Positions 1 through 7,915 of a DNA stretch of 36,252 nucleotides are shown here, piece after piece. How positions within the stretch are numbered: the stretch's first letter is position 1; each line of letters opens with the position of its first letter. The notes below the pieces were generated by a model, which did not search any database, had not been told where the DNA came from, and worked only from the letters and a program-made list of their open reading frames with translations. Origin of the DNA: Bacillota bacterium (lineage in GTDB: Bacteria; Bacillota; Clostridia; Oscillospirales; CAG-272); NCBI GenBank assembly GCA_029219205.1, contig JAQXSY010000133.1, positions 1 to 36,252 on the forward strand. The letters are read 5' to 3'. A program made the position numbers and the translations under genes.

Positions 1-2
1 TG

Positions 3-1481
3 TGGGTGATGCTGTCCTACAACCTGTTTTACTCCTTCGCCTACATCATTTACAACATGAGCCACAACCTGATGGTGCCCTTGTCCACCCGGAATATCCA
101 GCAGCGCGGCGGGCTGTCTGTATTCAATCAGATCGCAACCATAATGATCTCCGGTATTCTCGTTGCAATGCTGTTTCCGATGCTGATTATGCCGATAATC
201 GGCGTGGACGGTTCCAAGTGGATCACACTGATGAGCGGGCTGTCCATTCTGGCGCTGCCGCTGACGCTGATGGAATATTATTTCACCAAAGAACGTGTCA
301 CGGAAGAAACTTCCGGTGACGAATTGAAAAAGATTCCTTTCCTAATGCAGCTTCGGATTGTGATGACAGACAAATACACGCTGATTACGTTTATCTATTT
401 TCTGATTTTTACTGTCGGCACGAGCTTGAAGAACCTGGGCCTTGTATATTTCTGCAACTATGTGCTGGGCAGCTATAACGACGGAATCACACAGACCATG
501 GTGTCCGTGATCGGCGGCATCCCCATGGGTATCGGCATTTTCGCCGTATGGCCGCTGGCAAAAAGGTTCGGCAAGCGGAACGTGACACAATGGGGCTTCG
601 TGCTTTATGCTGTCGGCAGCGCTGTCTGCTGTATCATGCCCACAAACATGGCTGTCGTTCTGACCGGACAGTTCATCAAAAATATCGGCGGTCTGCCCTG
701 CGCATATGTGTTCATGGCGCTGTTTGCTGACACGCTGGATCATGTGGAATGGAAAAGCGGCATCCGCTGCGACGGTACGGCAATGTCTATCTACAATATT
801 ATCGCCGTAGCGTCTGTCGGCATCTGTACCGGTATTTTCAACTGGATGCTGGCCTCCGCCGGGTATATTGCACCCGCCATTGACGCAGCAGGGAAAACCG
901 TCGCCGCGGCACAGCCGGACAGAGTACTGAACGTAATCACCTTTGCATTTGTCGGGCTGGAAATCATCACAGGTATTGCTCTGGCAGTGCTTCTGGCGTT
1001 CCTGAATGTTGAAATGACCATTACCCGCAAGCAGGAGGCAATTCTGGCTTGCCGCAAGGCGGAGTGCGAGGCGGCCGGAAAGGTTTGGGTAGATCCCGAT
1101 ACCGCCGCCGCGCAGGAACAGACCCGCGACGAGCAGGAGAGCGAAGCGGCCGCTCTTGCGGAGCTGAAAGCAAAATGCGAAAAAAACGGCCAAAACTATG
1201 AACAGAAGGCGGCGGAATATCGCGAAAGAACTGCCGCCGCCAAAGCCAAGGCCAAAGAAAAACGTATTGCAAATGAGCAAAAGGCAGCGCAAAAGGAAGA
1301 AAAAGCCATGGCGAAACGTGCCGAAAAGCTGGCGAAGCTCAGCCCGGAAAAACTGGCTGCCAGACAGGCAAAGGATGCAAAAAAATCTGCCGCTGTCGAC
1401 CGCCTTTGGGAAAAGGAAAGAAAAACAGGAGAGGCATATCGGGCAAAAATCAAGGCAAAGCTGTCCTTGTGCCTTAAGTGA
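3..1481 (+). CDS. GPH-type sugar:cation symporter (MFS), 5'-truncated by window edge
   Basis: Multi-pass membrane protein of the glycoside-pentoside-hexuronide:cation symporter family (MelB-like), expected to import a glycoside or oligosaccharide with a cation. The frame is open through the first base of the window (a Trp codon precedes the track's GTG), and the visible start matches a mid-N-half helix of the family. The true start is therefore upstream and roughly 100 residues are missing. Several hydrophobic helices follow, with a family-like loop VEWKSGIRCDG and a final helix near visible residue 325. The last ~145 residues are hydrophilic, rich in Lys, Ala and Glu and probably helical or coiled coil, which is long for the family. 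The stop lies 11 nt before the rhamnosidase ATG, so the two are likely cotranscribed and the substrate is probably rhamnose-containing (inference). Confidence 0.85.
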   Translation, partial: WVMLSYNLFYSFAYIIYNMSHNLMVPLSTRNIQQRGGLSVFNQIATIMISGILVAMLFPMLIMPIIGVDGSKWITLMSGLSILALPLTLMEYYFTKERVTEETSGDELKKIPFLMQLRIVMTDKYTLITFIYFLIFTVGTSLKNLGLVYFCNYVLGSYNDGITQTMVSVIGGIPMGIGIFAVWPLAKRFGKRNVTQWGFVLYAVGSAVCCIMPTNMAVVLTGQFIKNIGGLPCAYVFMALFADTLDHVEWKSGIRCDGTAMSIYNIIAVASVGICTGIFNWMLASAGYIAPAIDAAGKTVAAAQPDRVLNVITFAFVGLEIITGIALAVLLAFLNVEMTITRKQEAILACRKAECEAAGKVWVDPDTAAAQEQTRDEQESEAAALAELKAKCEKNGQNYEQKAAEYRERTAAAKAKAKEKRIANEQKAAQKEEKAMAKRAEKLAKLSPEKLAARQAKDAKKSAAVDRLWEKERKTGEAYRAKIKAKLSLCLK

Positions 1482-1492
1482 GGCGACCTTAT

Positions 1493-4141
1493 ATGAAAGC
1501 TGTAAATCTTAAAACGGAATATTTAAAAAACCCTATGGGGATAGACATAATGAATCCGCGGCTACTTTGGAACTGTGAAGGCGGCGTAACACAAACGGCA
1601 TATCAAATTCTGTGCCGTGATGCTTCCGGGGGAACGCTGTGGGACAGCGGAAAAATAGCCGAAAGCACTATGTGCGTAAAATATGCCGGGGCGAAACTCA
1701 AAAGCCGGAGCAAGGTGCTTTGGCAAGTGCGGCTGTGGGATGAAAATGAGCAGGCGGATGACTGGTCGGAGGAGGCGTCTTTCGAGCTGGGACTTTCGGA
1801 AAAAGCAGACTGGAAGGCCGAGTGGATCGCCGGGAATTACCGTGTCAACACCAAATATCGCTATCCCGCCGACCACTTCCGGAAGAAATTTGCTGCCGGA
1901 GCGGTTGTCAAAGCCCGGCTGTACGCATCGGCCTGCGGGATTTATGCTCTCCGTCTGAACGGACAGCGCGTCGGGGATTTTGTATGTGCGCCCGGTCACA
2001 CGGACTACCGCAGACGTATTCAGTACCAGACCTATGATGTAACGGAACTGCTCCGCGCAGGGGAAAACACCCTGACCGCCGAACTGGCGGACGGATGGTA
2101 CCGGGGCGCACAGGGCGCATGGGGACATACTTACATTTATGGCAAACAAACAAAGCTGCTGTGCCAGCTGGAGCTGACCGATACAAACGGGAACGTAACA
2201 ACGGTTTGTACAGACGGCTCCTGGGACTGGAGCAATGACGGTCCCAGGAGGTTCGCAGATCTGAAGGAGGGCGAATATGTGGATGCCCGGATGTCCCCCT
2301 CCTACTCCGGGCGTGCGAAGGCAGTTTCCTTTTGCGCAAATTTAAGCTGTTCAGACAATTACCCGGTTACAAAGCATGAAACGTTTGTTCCGACGCTGGT
2401 GACGACGCCCTCCGGAAAAAAAGTGCTGGACTTCGGACAGAATCTCTCCGGCTATGTGGGCTTCCGTCTGAACGCGAAAACGGGACAGAAGCTGTTTTTG
2501 AGAATGGGAGAGATACTGGACCAGGACGGCGAATTTACCCAGAGCAACATACAGCTTTCCATGGACAAAAGCGGCCGTCGGATGGAACATATCCTGTGGA
2601 AAAACGGAAAAGTCCGCAATGTGTCCCAGTTTGAAAAGGGAAAGACAACGCCGCTGCAGATGCTTGAATACACGGCAAAGGACGGCGTAAACCGGTATGA
2701 GACGGAATTTGCCCTCTATGGCTTTCGATACGCCCTGGTAGAGACCGACATTCCCTTCGACCCGGAGGACTTTTATTCCGTGGCAGTCTATTCCGATTTC
2801 GCGCAGACCGGCAGTTTCGATTGCTCAAACGAGCTTTTAAACCGGTTTGTGGACTGCACCATTTGGTCGGAGAAGAGCAATTCTGCCGACGTTCCCACCG
2901 ACTGCCCCACGCGGGAGCGTTCCGGCTGGACCGGGGACGCACAGATTTTCTTTGATACGGCAAGTTACCTGACGGACTACCAGCCCTTTGCCCGGAAGTT
3001 TATCCGGGATATGACCGACCGTCAGACAAAAAGCGGAAAATTCCATCAGATTGTACCCAAGGGCGGGGAAGACTTATGGATGGCCACCATGAACGGAAGC
3101 GTGGGCTGGGCGGATGCCGGCGTGCTGATTCCCTACCGGATGTGGAAAAAGTACGGCGACGAACAGATTCTCCGGGACAATTACAACGCCATGAAGCGCT
3201 ATGCAGAATTTATGATGCGCCGCTGCGGCGGCTGGTCGCCCCTGCAGAAGCCTGTGAAGCTGGATAAGCAAAACGGAAAATATCTGGTCAACCGGGGACA
3301 GAGCTACGGCGAATGGGCAGAGCCGGACGATGTGTGCGCCTATGATACAAAGGATTTCATCTTCCCCCACCCTGAGGAGTCCACGGCCTATACCTGCTTT
3401 ACAATGGAGCATATGGCGGAAATTGCGGAGCATCTGGGCAAGCCGGAGGACGCGGCGAAGTACCGCAGGTATGCCGAAGGCTGCCGCAGCGCCTATCAGG
3501 CATTGGTGAAAAAGCCGGAATTCTCTTTGGACACCGACCGTCAGGCAAAGCTGGTTCGGCCCCTCTACATGAACCTGCTGGATGAAAAGCAGACCTCCTA
3601 CGCAAAAGAGCGGCTTGTAAAAGCGATGGAAAACTACGGTTGGCGGCTGGGAACGGGATTTCTGTCCACTCCCTTTATTTTGGATGTGCTGGCGGACATC
3701 GACCTCAAATCCGCCTACCGGCTGCTGGAAAACGAGAACTGTCCCGGATGGCTGTTCATGCCTAAACACGGCGCAACCACCGTCTGGGAAGCATGGGAAG
3801 GAAACTCCACCGTTTCCAAGGGAATCGCGTCCCTGAACCACTATTCCAAGGGCGCCGCGGTGAGCTGGCTGTTTGATACGGTCTGCGGCATCCGTGTGAA
3901 TGGGGAGAACCGTTTTGTGATAGCTCCCAGACCGGGCGGCACCCTTACCTTTGCAAAAGCCGGCTATGACAGCGTCTACGGTCGGGTGGAAAGCGCCTGG
4001 CGCCGGGACGGGGACAAAGTCCAATTTAACATAACGGTTCCGTCAAACTGCATCGCAGAGATTCTGCTGCCCGGCCGGGAAAGACAGACGGTTATTTCCG
4101 GAAACTATCATTTTGATCTCACTTTTTCTGAGAAAGGATGA
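1493..4141 (+). CDS. alpha-L-rhamnosidase, GH78
   Basis: Inverting glycoside hydrolase that releases terminal L-rhamnose from plant glycosides or polysaccharides. The N-terminal beta domain begins NPRLLWN, followed by a lectin-like rhamnosidase domain (about residues 130-320), a conserved beta domain and a C-terminal (alpha/alpha)6 barrel. The catalytic-acid region reads DCPTRERSGWTGDAQ (about residue 465) and the catalytic-base region TTVWEAWEG (about residue 762), both classic GH78. At 882 aa it has the usual length. There is no signal peptide, so it probably acts in the cytoplasm on rhamnosides brought in by the upstream transporter. The track's GTG at 1478 overlaps the transporter stop; ATG 1493 (MKAVNLKTEY) fits GH78 N-termini better. 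It overlaps or abuts the next gene. Confidence 0.93.
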   Translation: MKAVNLKTEYLKNPMGIDIMNPRLLWNCEGGVTQTAYQILCRDASGGTLWDSGKIAESTMCVKYAGAKLKSRSKVLWQVRLWDENEQADDWSEEASFELGLSEKADWKAEWIAGNYRVNTKYRYPADHFRKKFAAGAVVKARLYASACGIYALRLNGQRVGDFVCAPGHTDYRRRIQYQTYDVTELLRAGENTLTAELADGWYRGAQGAWGHTYIYGKQTKLLCQLELTDTNGNVTTVCTDGSWDWSNDGPRRFADLKEGEYVDARMSPSYSGRAKAVSFCANLSCSDNYPVTKHETFVPTLVTTPSGKKVLDFGQNLSGYVGFRLNAKTGQKLFLRMGEILDQDGEFTQSNIQLSMDKSGRRMEHILWKNGKVRNVSQFEKGKTTPLQMLEYTAKDGVNRYETEFALYGFRYALVETDIPFDPEDFYSVAVYSDFAQTGSFDCSNELLNRFVDCTIWSEKSNSADVPTDCPTRERSGWTGDAQIFFDTASYLTDYQPFARKFIRDMTDRQTKSGKFHQIVPKGGEDLWMATMNGSVGWADAGVLIPYRMWKKYGDEQILRDNYNAMKRYAEFMMRRCGGWSPLQKPVKLDKQNGKYLVNRGQSYGEWAEPDDVCAYDTKDFIFPHPEESTAYTCFTMEHMAEIAEHLGKPEDAAKYRRYAEGCRSAYQALVKKPEFSLDTDRQAKLVRPLYMNLLDEKQTSYAKERLVKAMENYGWRLGTGFLSTPFILDVLADIDLKSAYRLLENENCPGWLFMPKHGATTVWEAWEGNSTVSKGIASLNHYSKGAAVSWLFDTVCGIRVNGENRFVIAPRPGGTLTFAKAGYDSVYGRVESAWRRDGDKVQFNITVPSNCIAEILLPGRERQTVISGNYHFDLTFSEKG

Positions 4142-4146
4142 ATTCT

Positions 4147-5160
4147 ATGAAGGTATTTATGATCGGCGGCACGGGCTTGCTTGGCAGCGAGGCCGCAAAG
4201 GTATTGATTGAGCGAGGACATGAAGTAACTTCCGTTGCCCTGCCTCCCCTGCCGGAGGGCGCAGTGCTTTTGCCGGAAATGAAAATCGAATACGGCAATT
4301 ATCTGGAAATGAGCGACGACGCCCTGCGCGGCTTCCTCACCGGCTGTGAGGGCTTCGTGTTTGCCGCCGGCGTCGACGAGCGTGTGGAAGGCCCCGCTCC
4401 CATCTACGACCTGTACAAAAAGTACAATATCGACCCAATCAACCGCCTGCTGAAGCTGGCAAAGGAATGCGGCGTAAAACACGTTTCAATCTGCGGCTCC
4501 TACTTCTCCCACTTTGCCAAAACCATGCCGGAACTGGAGCTGACCAAGTGGCATCCCTATATCCGCTCCCGGATCGATCAGGAAAATGCCGCCATGGCCT
4601 TTGCCGACGAGAATTTCAGCGTGGGCATACTGGAGCTGCCATACATTTTCGGTACCCAGCCGGGACGCAGACCGGTGTGGATGTTCATTGCCGAACAGAT
4701 CCGCGGCTCAAAGGGAAATGTACTGTACCCCAAGGGCGGCTCCACGATGGTAACGGTGCATCAGGTGGGTCAGGCGATGGCAGGCGCGCTTGAGTATACC
4801 AAGGGCGGCAAGTGTTGGCCCATCGGATACTACAACCTGACCTGGAAGGAAATGCTGGCCGTTATGTGCAAACACATGGGCTGCCCGGAGAAAAAAGTCA
4901 CTACCATTCCCAACTGGATGTTCACAATCGGCTGCAAGAGTATGCTCAAAAAGCAGGAAAAACAAGGTATCCAGGGCGGTCTGTATCTCCCCAGACTGTC
5001 GGATATTCAGTGCAATGAGCTGTTCATCGACAAGAGCCTTGGCTGTGAGCCTCTTGGAGTGGAGCCGGACGATATTGATGAGGCCATCGGAGATTCCATG
5101 CGTCTGTGCGCCGCCATTCTTGACGGAAAGGCAAAGACTATCGGCATGAAGGGAGAATAA
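4147..5160 (+). CDS. NAD-dependent epimerase/dehydratase family protein (extended SDR)
   Basis: Rossmann-fold protein of the extended short-chain dehydrogenase family. The N-terminal nucleotide-binding motif is GGTGLLGS at residues 7-14 and a sugar-epimerase-like core follows. The classical YxxxK motif is not obvious: the region after the conserved Ser/Cys reads SICGSYFSHF, so the active-site Tyr may be in a variant setting. It is probably a sugar or polyol oxidoreductase/epimerase acting on products of the rhamnosidase pathway (inference). ATG 4138 overlaps the GH78 stop, but the AAAGGA ribosome site sits directly against it. ATG 4147 has about 8 nt spacing from that site and is preferred. 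It is the third gene of the transporter/GH78 operon. Confidence 0.8.
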   Translation: MKVFMIGGTGLLGSEAAKVLIERGHEVTSVALPPLPEGAVLLPEMKIEYGNYLEMSDDALRGFLTGCEGFVFAAGVDERVEGPAPIYDLYKKYNIDPINRLLKLAKECGVKHVSICGSYFSHFAKTMPELELTKWHPYIRSRIDQENAAMAFADENFSVGILELPYIFGTQPGRRPVWMFIAEQIRGSKGNVLYPKGGSTMVTVHQVGQAMAGALEYTKGGKCWPIGYYNLTWKEMLAVMCKHMGCPEKKVTTIPNWMFTIGCKSMLKKQEKQGIQGGLYLPRLSDIQCNELFIDKSLGCEPLGVEPDDIDEAIGDSMRLCAAILDGKAKTIGMKGE

Positions 5161-5439
5161 TCCATAATAAAGCGGCGCGTTTCCCTCACCTTTGCCGACG
5201 GAGGTATGGTCCTTTGCCGGTCTGAAGGAGATGCTGTCGTGTTCGGCAGATATCTTGACAATGTGCCGGAACACTGCTCTGACCGAGATTCTGCCCGGGT
5301 AAAGAAGAACCTCCGTGCTTTCTTACAATCGGAGTACAAAGCCGGGACCTGAAGAACCGGCAAAAAGCAAAACTGACTGATCCAAATCCGCCGGTCCGGT
5401 TTGTTTTTGAAAATGCTGCGTAATCATATTATAATTTAT
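5161..5439 (+). other. intergenic region with an in-frame open stretch after the epimerase stop
   Basis: No confident gene. Directly after the epimerase TAA the same frame stays open for 63 codons to TGA 5350-5352. An internal ATG at 5206 sits immediately after GGAGGT, which is too close to be a normal RBS. The encoded text (for example VVFGRYLDNVPEHC and VKKNLRAFLQSEYKAG) looks protein-like and could be the tail of a decayed gene, but I do not recognise it. Confidence 0.25.
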
Positions 5440-5484
5440 ACGTTGCGTATTTATTTGCAGTATGATATAATAAATACGCAACGT
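5440..5484 (+). promoter_or_regulatory. promoter embedded in a 15-bp perfect inverted repeat (putative operator)
   Basis: Arms ACGTTGCGTATTTAT (5440-5454) and its exact reverse complement (5470-5484) flank a 15-nt spacer. A promoter fits inside: -35 TTGCGT at 5443-5448, 17-bp spacer, extended -10 TGATATAAT ending at 5471. Both core elements touch the repeat, so a dimeric repressor bound here would block RNA polymerase. It lies upstream of the MATE gene, leaving a leader of about 265 nt. That leader (to 5746) holds a small GCCCG-AG-CGGGC hairpin at 5537-5548 and no convincing ORF. Confidence 0.55.
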
Positions 5485-5746
5485 TTTTTGTTTATGGATA
5501 AAAGAAAAATAAAATCCCTTTGGAAAATGAAAAAATGCCCGAGCGGGCGGTTCTTTTGTCAAAACTCAATACAAGTCAACATATAAATCAGGGATTATGC
5601 GCCGGAGCACAGCGGATATAAGTCAGGCTCCGTCTCTCACTTTAAAAATCGCAAATCATTTCAATTAACAGTCAGAGTGACTGAAATATCATATACATAG
5701 CACCGGCGGCTGCGGAGTTTTCGCCCGTTTGGTTTGGAATAAAATT

Positions 5747-7081
5747 ATGCACATTCAGCTTTCAGATCATTTTACCTATGGTAAACTCATAAAATTTACG
5801 ATGCCGTCTATCGCAATGATGATTTTTACATCGATTTACAGCGTTGTAGACGGTTTCTTTGTTTCAAATTTTACAGGGAAAACCCCTTTTGCCGCTGTCA
5901 ACTTAATTATGCCGGTTCTTATGATTCTCGGCACAGTCGGCTTTATGTTCGGCACCGGCGGCACGGCCATTGTTGCGAAAACATACGGCGAGGGAGATAA
6001 AGAGAAGGCAAACAGCTATTTTTCTTTTTTTGTCTACACTGCCTTTGCATTGGGAATCGCACTGGCGGCTCTTGGCATTGCATTTATTAGGCCTATATCC
6101 GCGCGGCTCGGCGCAGAGGGTGAACTGCTGGAAAACTGCGTTTTATATGCGCGGATCACGCTTTTGTCATTGCCGTTCTTTGTACTGCAGGTTATGTTTC
6201 AAAGCTTCTTTGTGGCTGCTGAGAAACCGCACCTCGGCCTTATCGTAACGCTTTCCTCCGGCGCGGCAAATATGATACTGGATGCCGTTTTGGTAATCCT
6301 TCTGCCGCAGGACTACAAGCTGGCGGGCGCCGCCGCTGCCACAGCAATTAGCCAAATGGTCGGCGGTGTGATCCCTCTTTTCTACTTTTTCAGACAAAAC
6401 AGCAGTATTCTCCGGCTCGGGAAGACAAAATTTGACGGCAGTGCCATTTTAAAAGCCTGTATCAACGGTTCGTCGGAATTCATGAGCAATATTTCCATGA
6501 GCATTGTCGGCATCCTTTATAACATGCAGCTTATGAAATACGCCGGAGAGAACGGAGTTGCGGCTTATGGCGTAATGATGTACGTCAGCATGATTTTCTC
6601 CGCCGCCTTTATCGGATACTCCATCGGCACCGCGCCTATCATCGGCTATCACGACGGCGCCCGGAACTACACTGAGCTCAAAGGCCTGCTTCGCAAAAGC
6701 CTGATTATGATCGGCATTTTTGGCGCCGGCATGGTGGTATCCGCTGAATTGCTTGCAGTTCCTCTGTCAAAAATCTTTGTCGGATATGATGCGGAGCTGA
6801 CGGAAATGACTGTTTCCGGTTTTTGCATTTTTGCTCTGTCCTTTGCCTTTATGGGCTTTGGTATTTTTGCATCCGGCTTCTTTACCGCCCTAAATGATGG
6901 TGTGACATCTGCAATTATTTCTTTCCTGCGCACCCTTGTGTTCCAAAGCGCCGCAGTTATGCTCCTGCCTTTGATTTGGAAGATTAACGGCGTCTGGATT
7001 TCTATAGTTGTCGCTGAATTTATGGCAGTTGTACTCGGCGCAATATTTCTTAAAGCAAAAAAGAAGAAGTATCATTATTGA
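5747..7081 (+). CDS. MATE family multidrug/metabolite exporter
   Basis: Twelve-helix Na+ or H+ coupled efflux protein of the multi-antimicrobial extrusion family (DinF/NorM type). The N-terminus MHIQLSDHFTYGKL followed by FTMPSIAMMIFTSIY and VDGFFVSN is typical of Clostridia MATE proteins, as is the GTGGTAIVAKTYGEG segment. At 444 aa it has normal length with two six-helix halves. ATG 5747 is preferred over the track's TTG 5729 because family members begin here; the RBS is weak (TGGAAT region). It is probably driven by the operator-promoter at 5440-5484. It is followed after 96 nt by a nucleoside-deaminase-like gene, which may point to a shared detoxification role (inference). Confidence 0.92.
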   Translation: MHIQLSDHFTYGKLIKFTMPSIAMMIFTSIYSVVDGFFVSNFTGKTPFAAVNLIMPVLMILGTVGFMFGTGGTAIVAKTYGEGDKEKANSYFSFFVYTAFALGIALAALGIAFIRPISARLGAEGELLENCVLYARITLLSLPFFVLQVMFQSFFVAAEKPHLGLIVTLSSGAANMILDAVLVILLPQDYKLAGAAAATAISQMVGGVIPLFYFFRQNSSILRLGKTKFDGSAILKACINGSSEFMSNISMSIVGILYNMQLMKYAGENGVAAYGVMMYVSMIFSAAFIGYSIGTAPIIGYHDGARNYTELKGLLRKSLIMIGIFGAGMVVSAELLAVPLSKIFVGYDAELTEMTVSGFCIFALSFAFMGFGIFASGFFTALNDGVTSAIISFLRTLVFQSAAVMLLPLIWKINGVWISIVVAEFMAVVLGAIFLKAKKKKYHY

Positions 7082-7177
7082 TACGTAACGGAGATGCAGC
7101 GCTATATAGCTCCGGAGACCCGTCATATGAATACAGAATTGAAAGAACGAAACGAACCGAAATTTGCGGAGGATTGA

Positions 7178-7588
7178 ATGAAAAGGTATGAAATAAACGA
7201 TAAAGACAAAGAGCTGATTGAAATCGGTCTTGGCGTATTGAAAAAGAATTTTGACGACGGCATTTATAACCATACCGTTGGATGCGCCGTTTTATGTAAA
7301 AACGGTAATATCTACAAAGGAGTAAATTGCGACAGAATACACGGTTCATGCGCGGAATACATCACAATAGGAATGGCAATTTCAGCCGGAGAGAGGGAAT
7401 TTGACACCATAGTGGCAGTTCACGACAAACACTTAAATTTTGTTGTCCCACCGTGCGGTAATTGCCGCCAAATGCTGTTTGAATACTGTCCCGACATAAA
7501 AGTTATTGTCAATGACGAAAACGGAAAGCTTATCAAAGTCAAAGCGCGGGATTTGCTGCCGTTTGCCTGGCAGCCTGTAATTTGTTAA
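7178..7588 (+). CDS. cytidine deaminase superfamily protein, blasticidin-S deaminase-like
   Basis: Small zinc-dependent deaminase of 136 aa. The zinc and catalytic residues are visible: Cys58-Ala-Glu60 in GSCAEYITIG and Cys93/Cys96 in PPCGNCRQML. Housekeeping cytidine deaminase usually has an NIENA-type substrate loop before the CAE motif. Here the loop is GVNCDRIHG, and the C-terminal IKVIVNDENGK plus ARDLLPFAW resemble blasticidin-S deaminase. It may therefore act on cytosine-nucleoside antibiotics or on free nucleosides. GGAGG at 7168-7172 with 5-nt spacing fixes the ATG. The upstream neighbour is a MATE exporter. Substrate is not provable from sequence. Confidence 0.82.
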   Translation: MKRYEINDKDKELIEIGLGVLKKNFDDGIYNHTVGCAVLCKNGNIYKGVNCDRIHGSCAEYITIGMAISAGEREFDTIVAVHDKHLNFVVPPCGNCRQMLFEYCPDIKVIVNDENGKLIKVKARDLLPFAWQPVIC

Positions 7589-7859
7589 CTTCCGGCTTAT
7601 CGGACTGTCAATATCCTTTTGGGGACAAAAGGGCGCTCTCGTACCTGACTGTCGGAAGTATCGTGCGTCACGCGGAGCTTCATTCGGACTAAAAAAATAT
7701 TTGAGTCGCTTTGTTCAGTCAGGGCGGTTTCACCCCCCTTTTGAACCTATCCTCCAGTATAAAGTATTTAGAGAGAAATTCGGAATATTTGAAATTCATG
7801 TTCCATCCGTCAATTCAAGCTCGCAGCACCAAATTTTCGTTTTAAAAATAATCTGAAAA
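7589..7859. other. intergenic region, no gene seen
   Basis: About 270 nt between the deaminase gene and the convergent terminator. I see no ORF with an RBS, no tRNA and no clear repeat. Confidence 0.6.
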
Positions 7860-7915
7860 TTAAAAGAGAAAACACAGAATCATGCAGATTTCTGTGCTTT
7901 TTCTTTTAATTTTTA
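7860..7915. terminator. bidirectional terminator between convergent genes
   Basis: A-rich arm TAAAAGAGAAAACACAGA (7861-7878) pairs with TCTGTGCTTTTTCTTTTA (7891-7908) with few mismatches. T-rich sequence follows on the + strand and A-rich sequence precedes it, so it can serve both the deaminase gene (+) and the ABC operon (-). Confidence 0.7.

Noticed and set aside
342-1292. 316-codon minus-strand ORF opposite the GPH transporter
   Set aside because: Shadow frame with no domain or RBS.
3074-4024. 316-codon minus-strand ORF antisense to the rhamnosidase
   Set aside because: Lies wholly under a clear GH78 gene, has no recognisable domain and reads like a codon-bias shadow.
5401-5586. 61-codon + ORF over the inverted repeat upstream of MATE
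   Set aside because: Runs through the promoter/operator and lacks an RBS.
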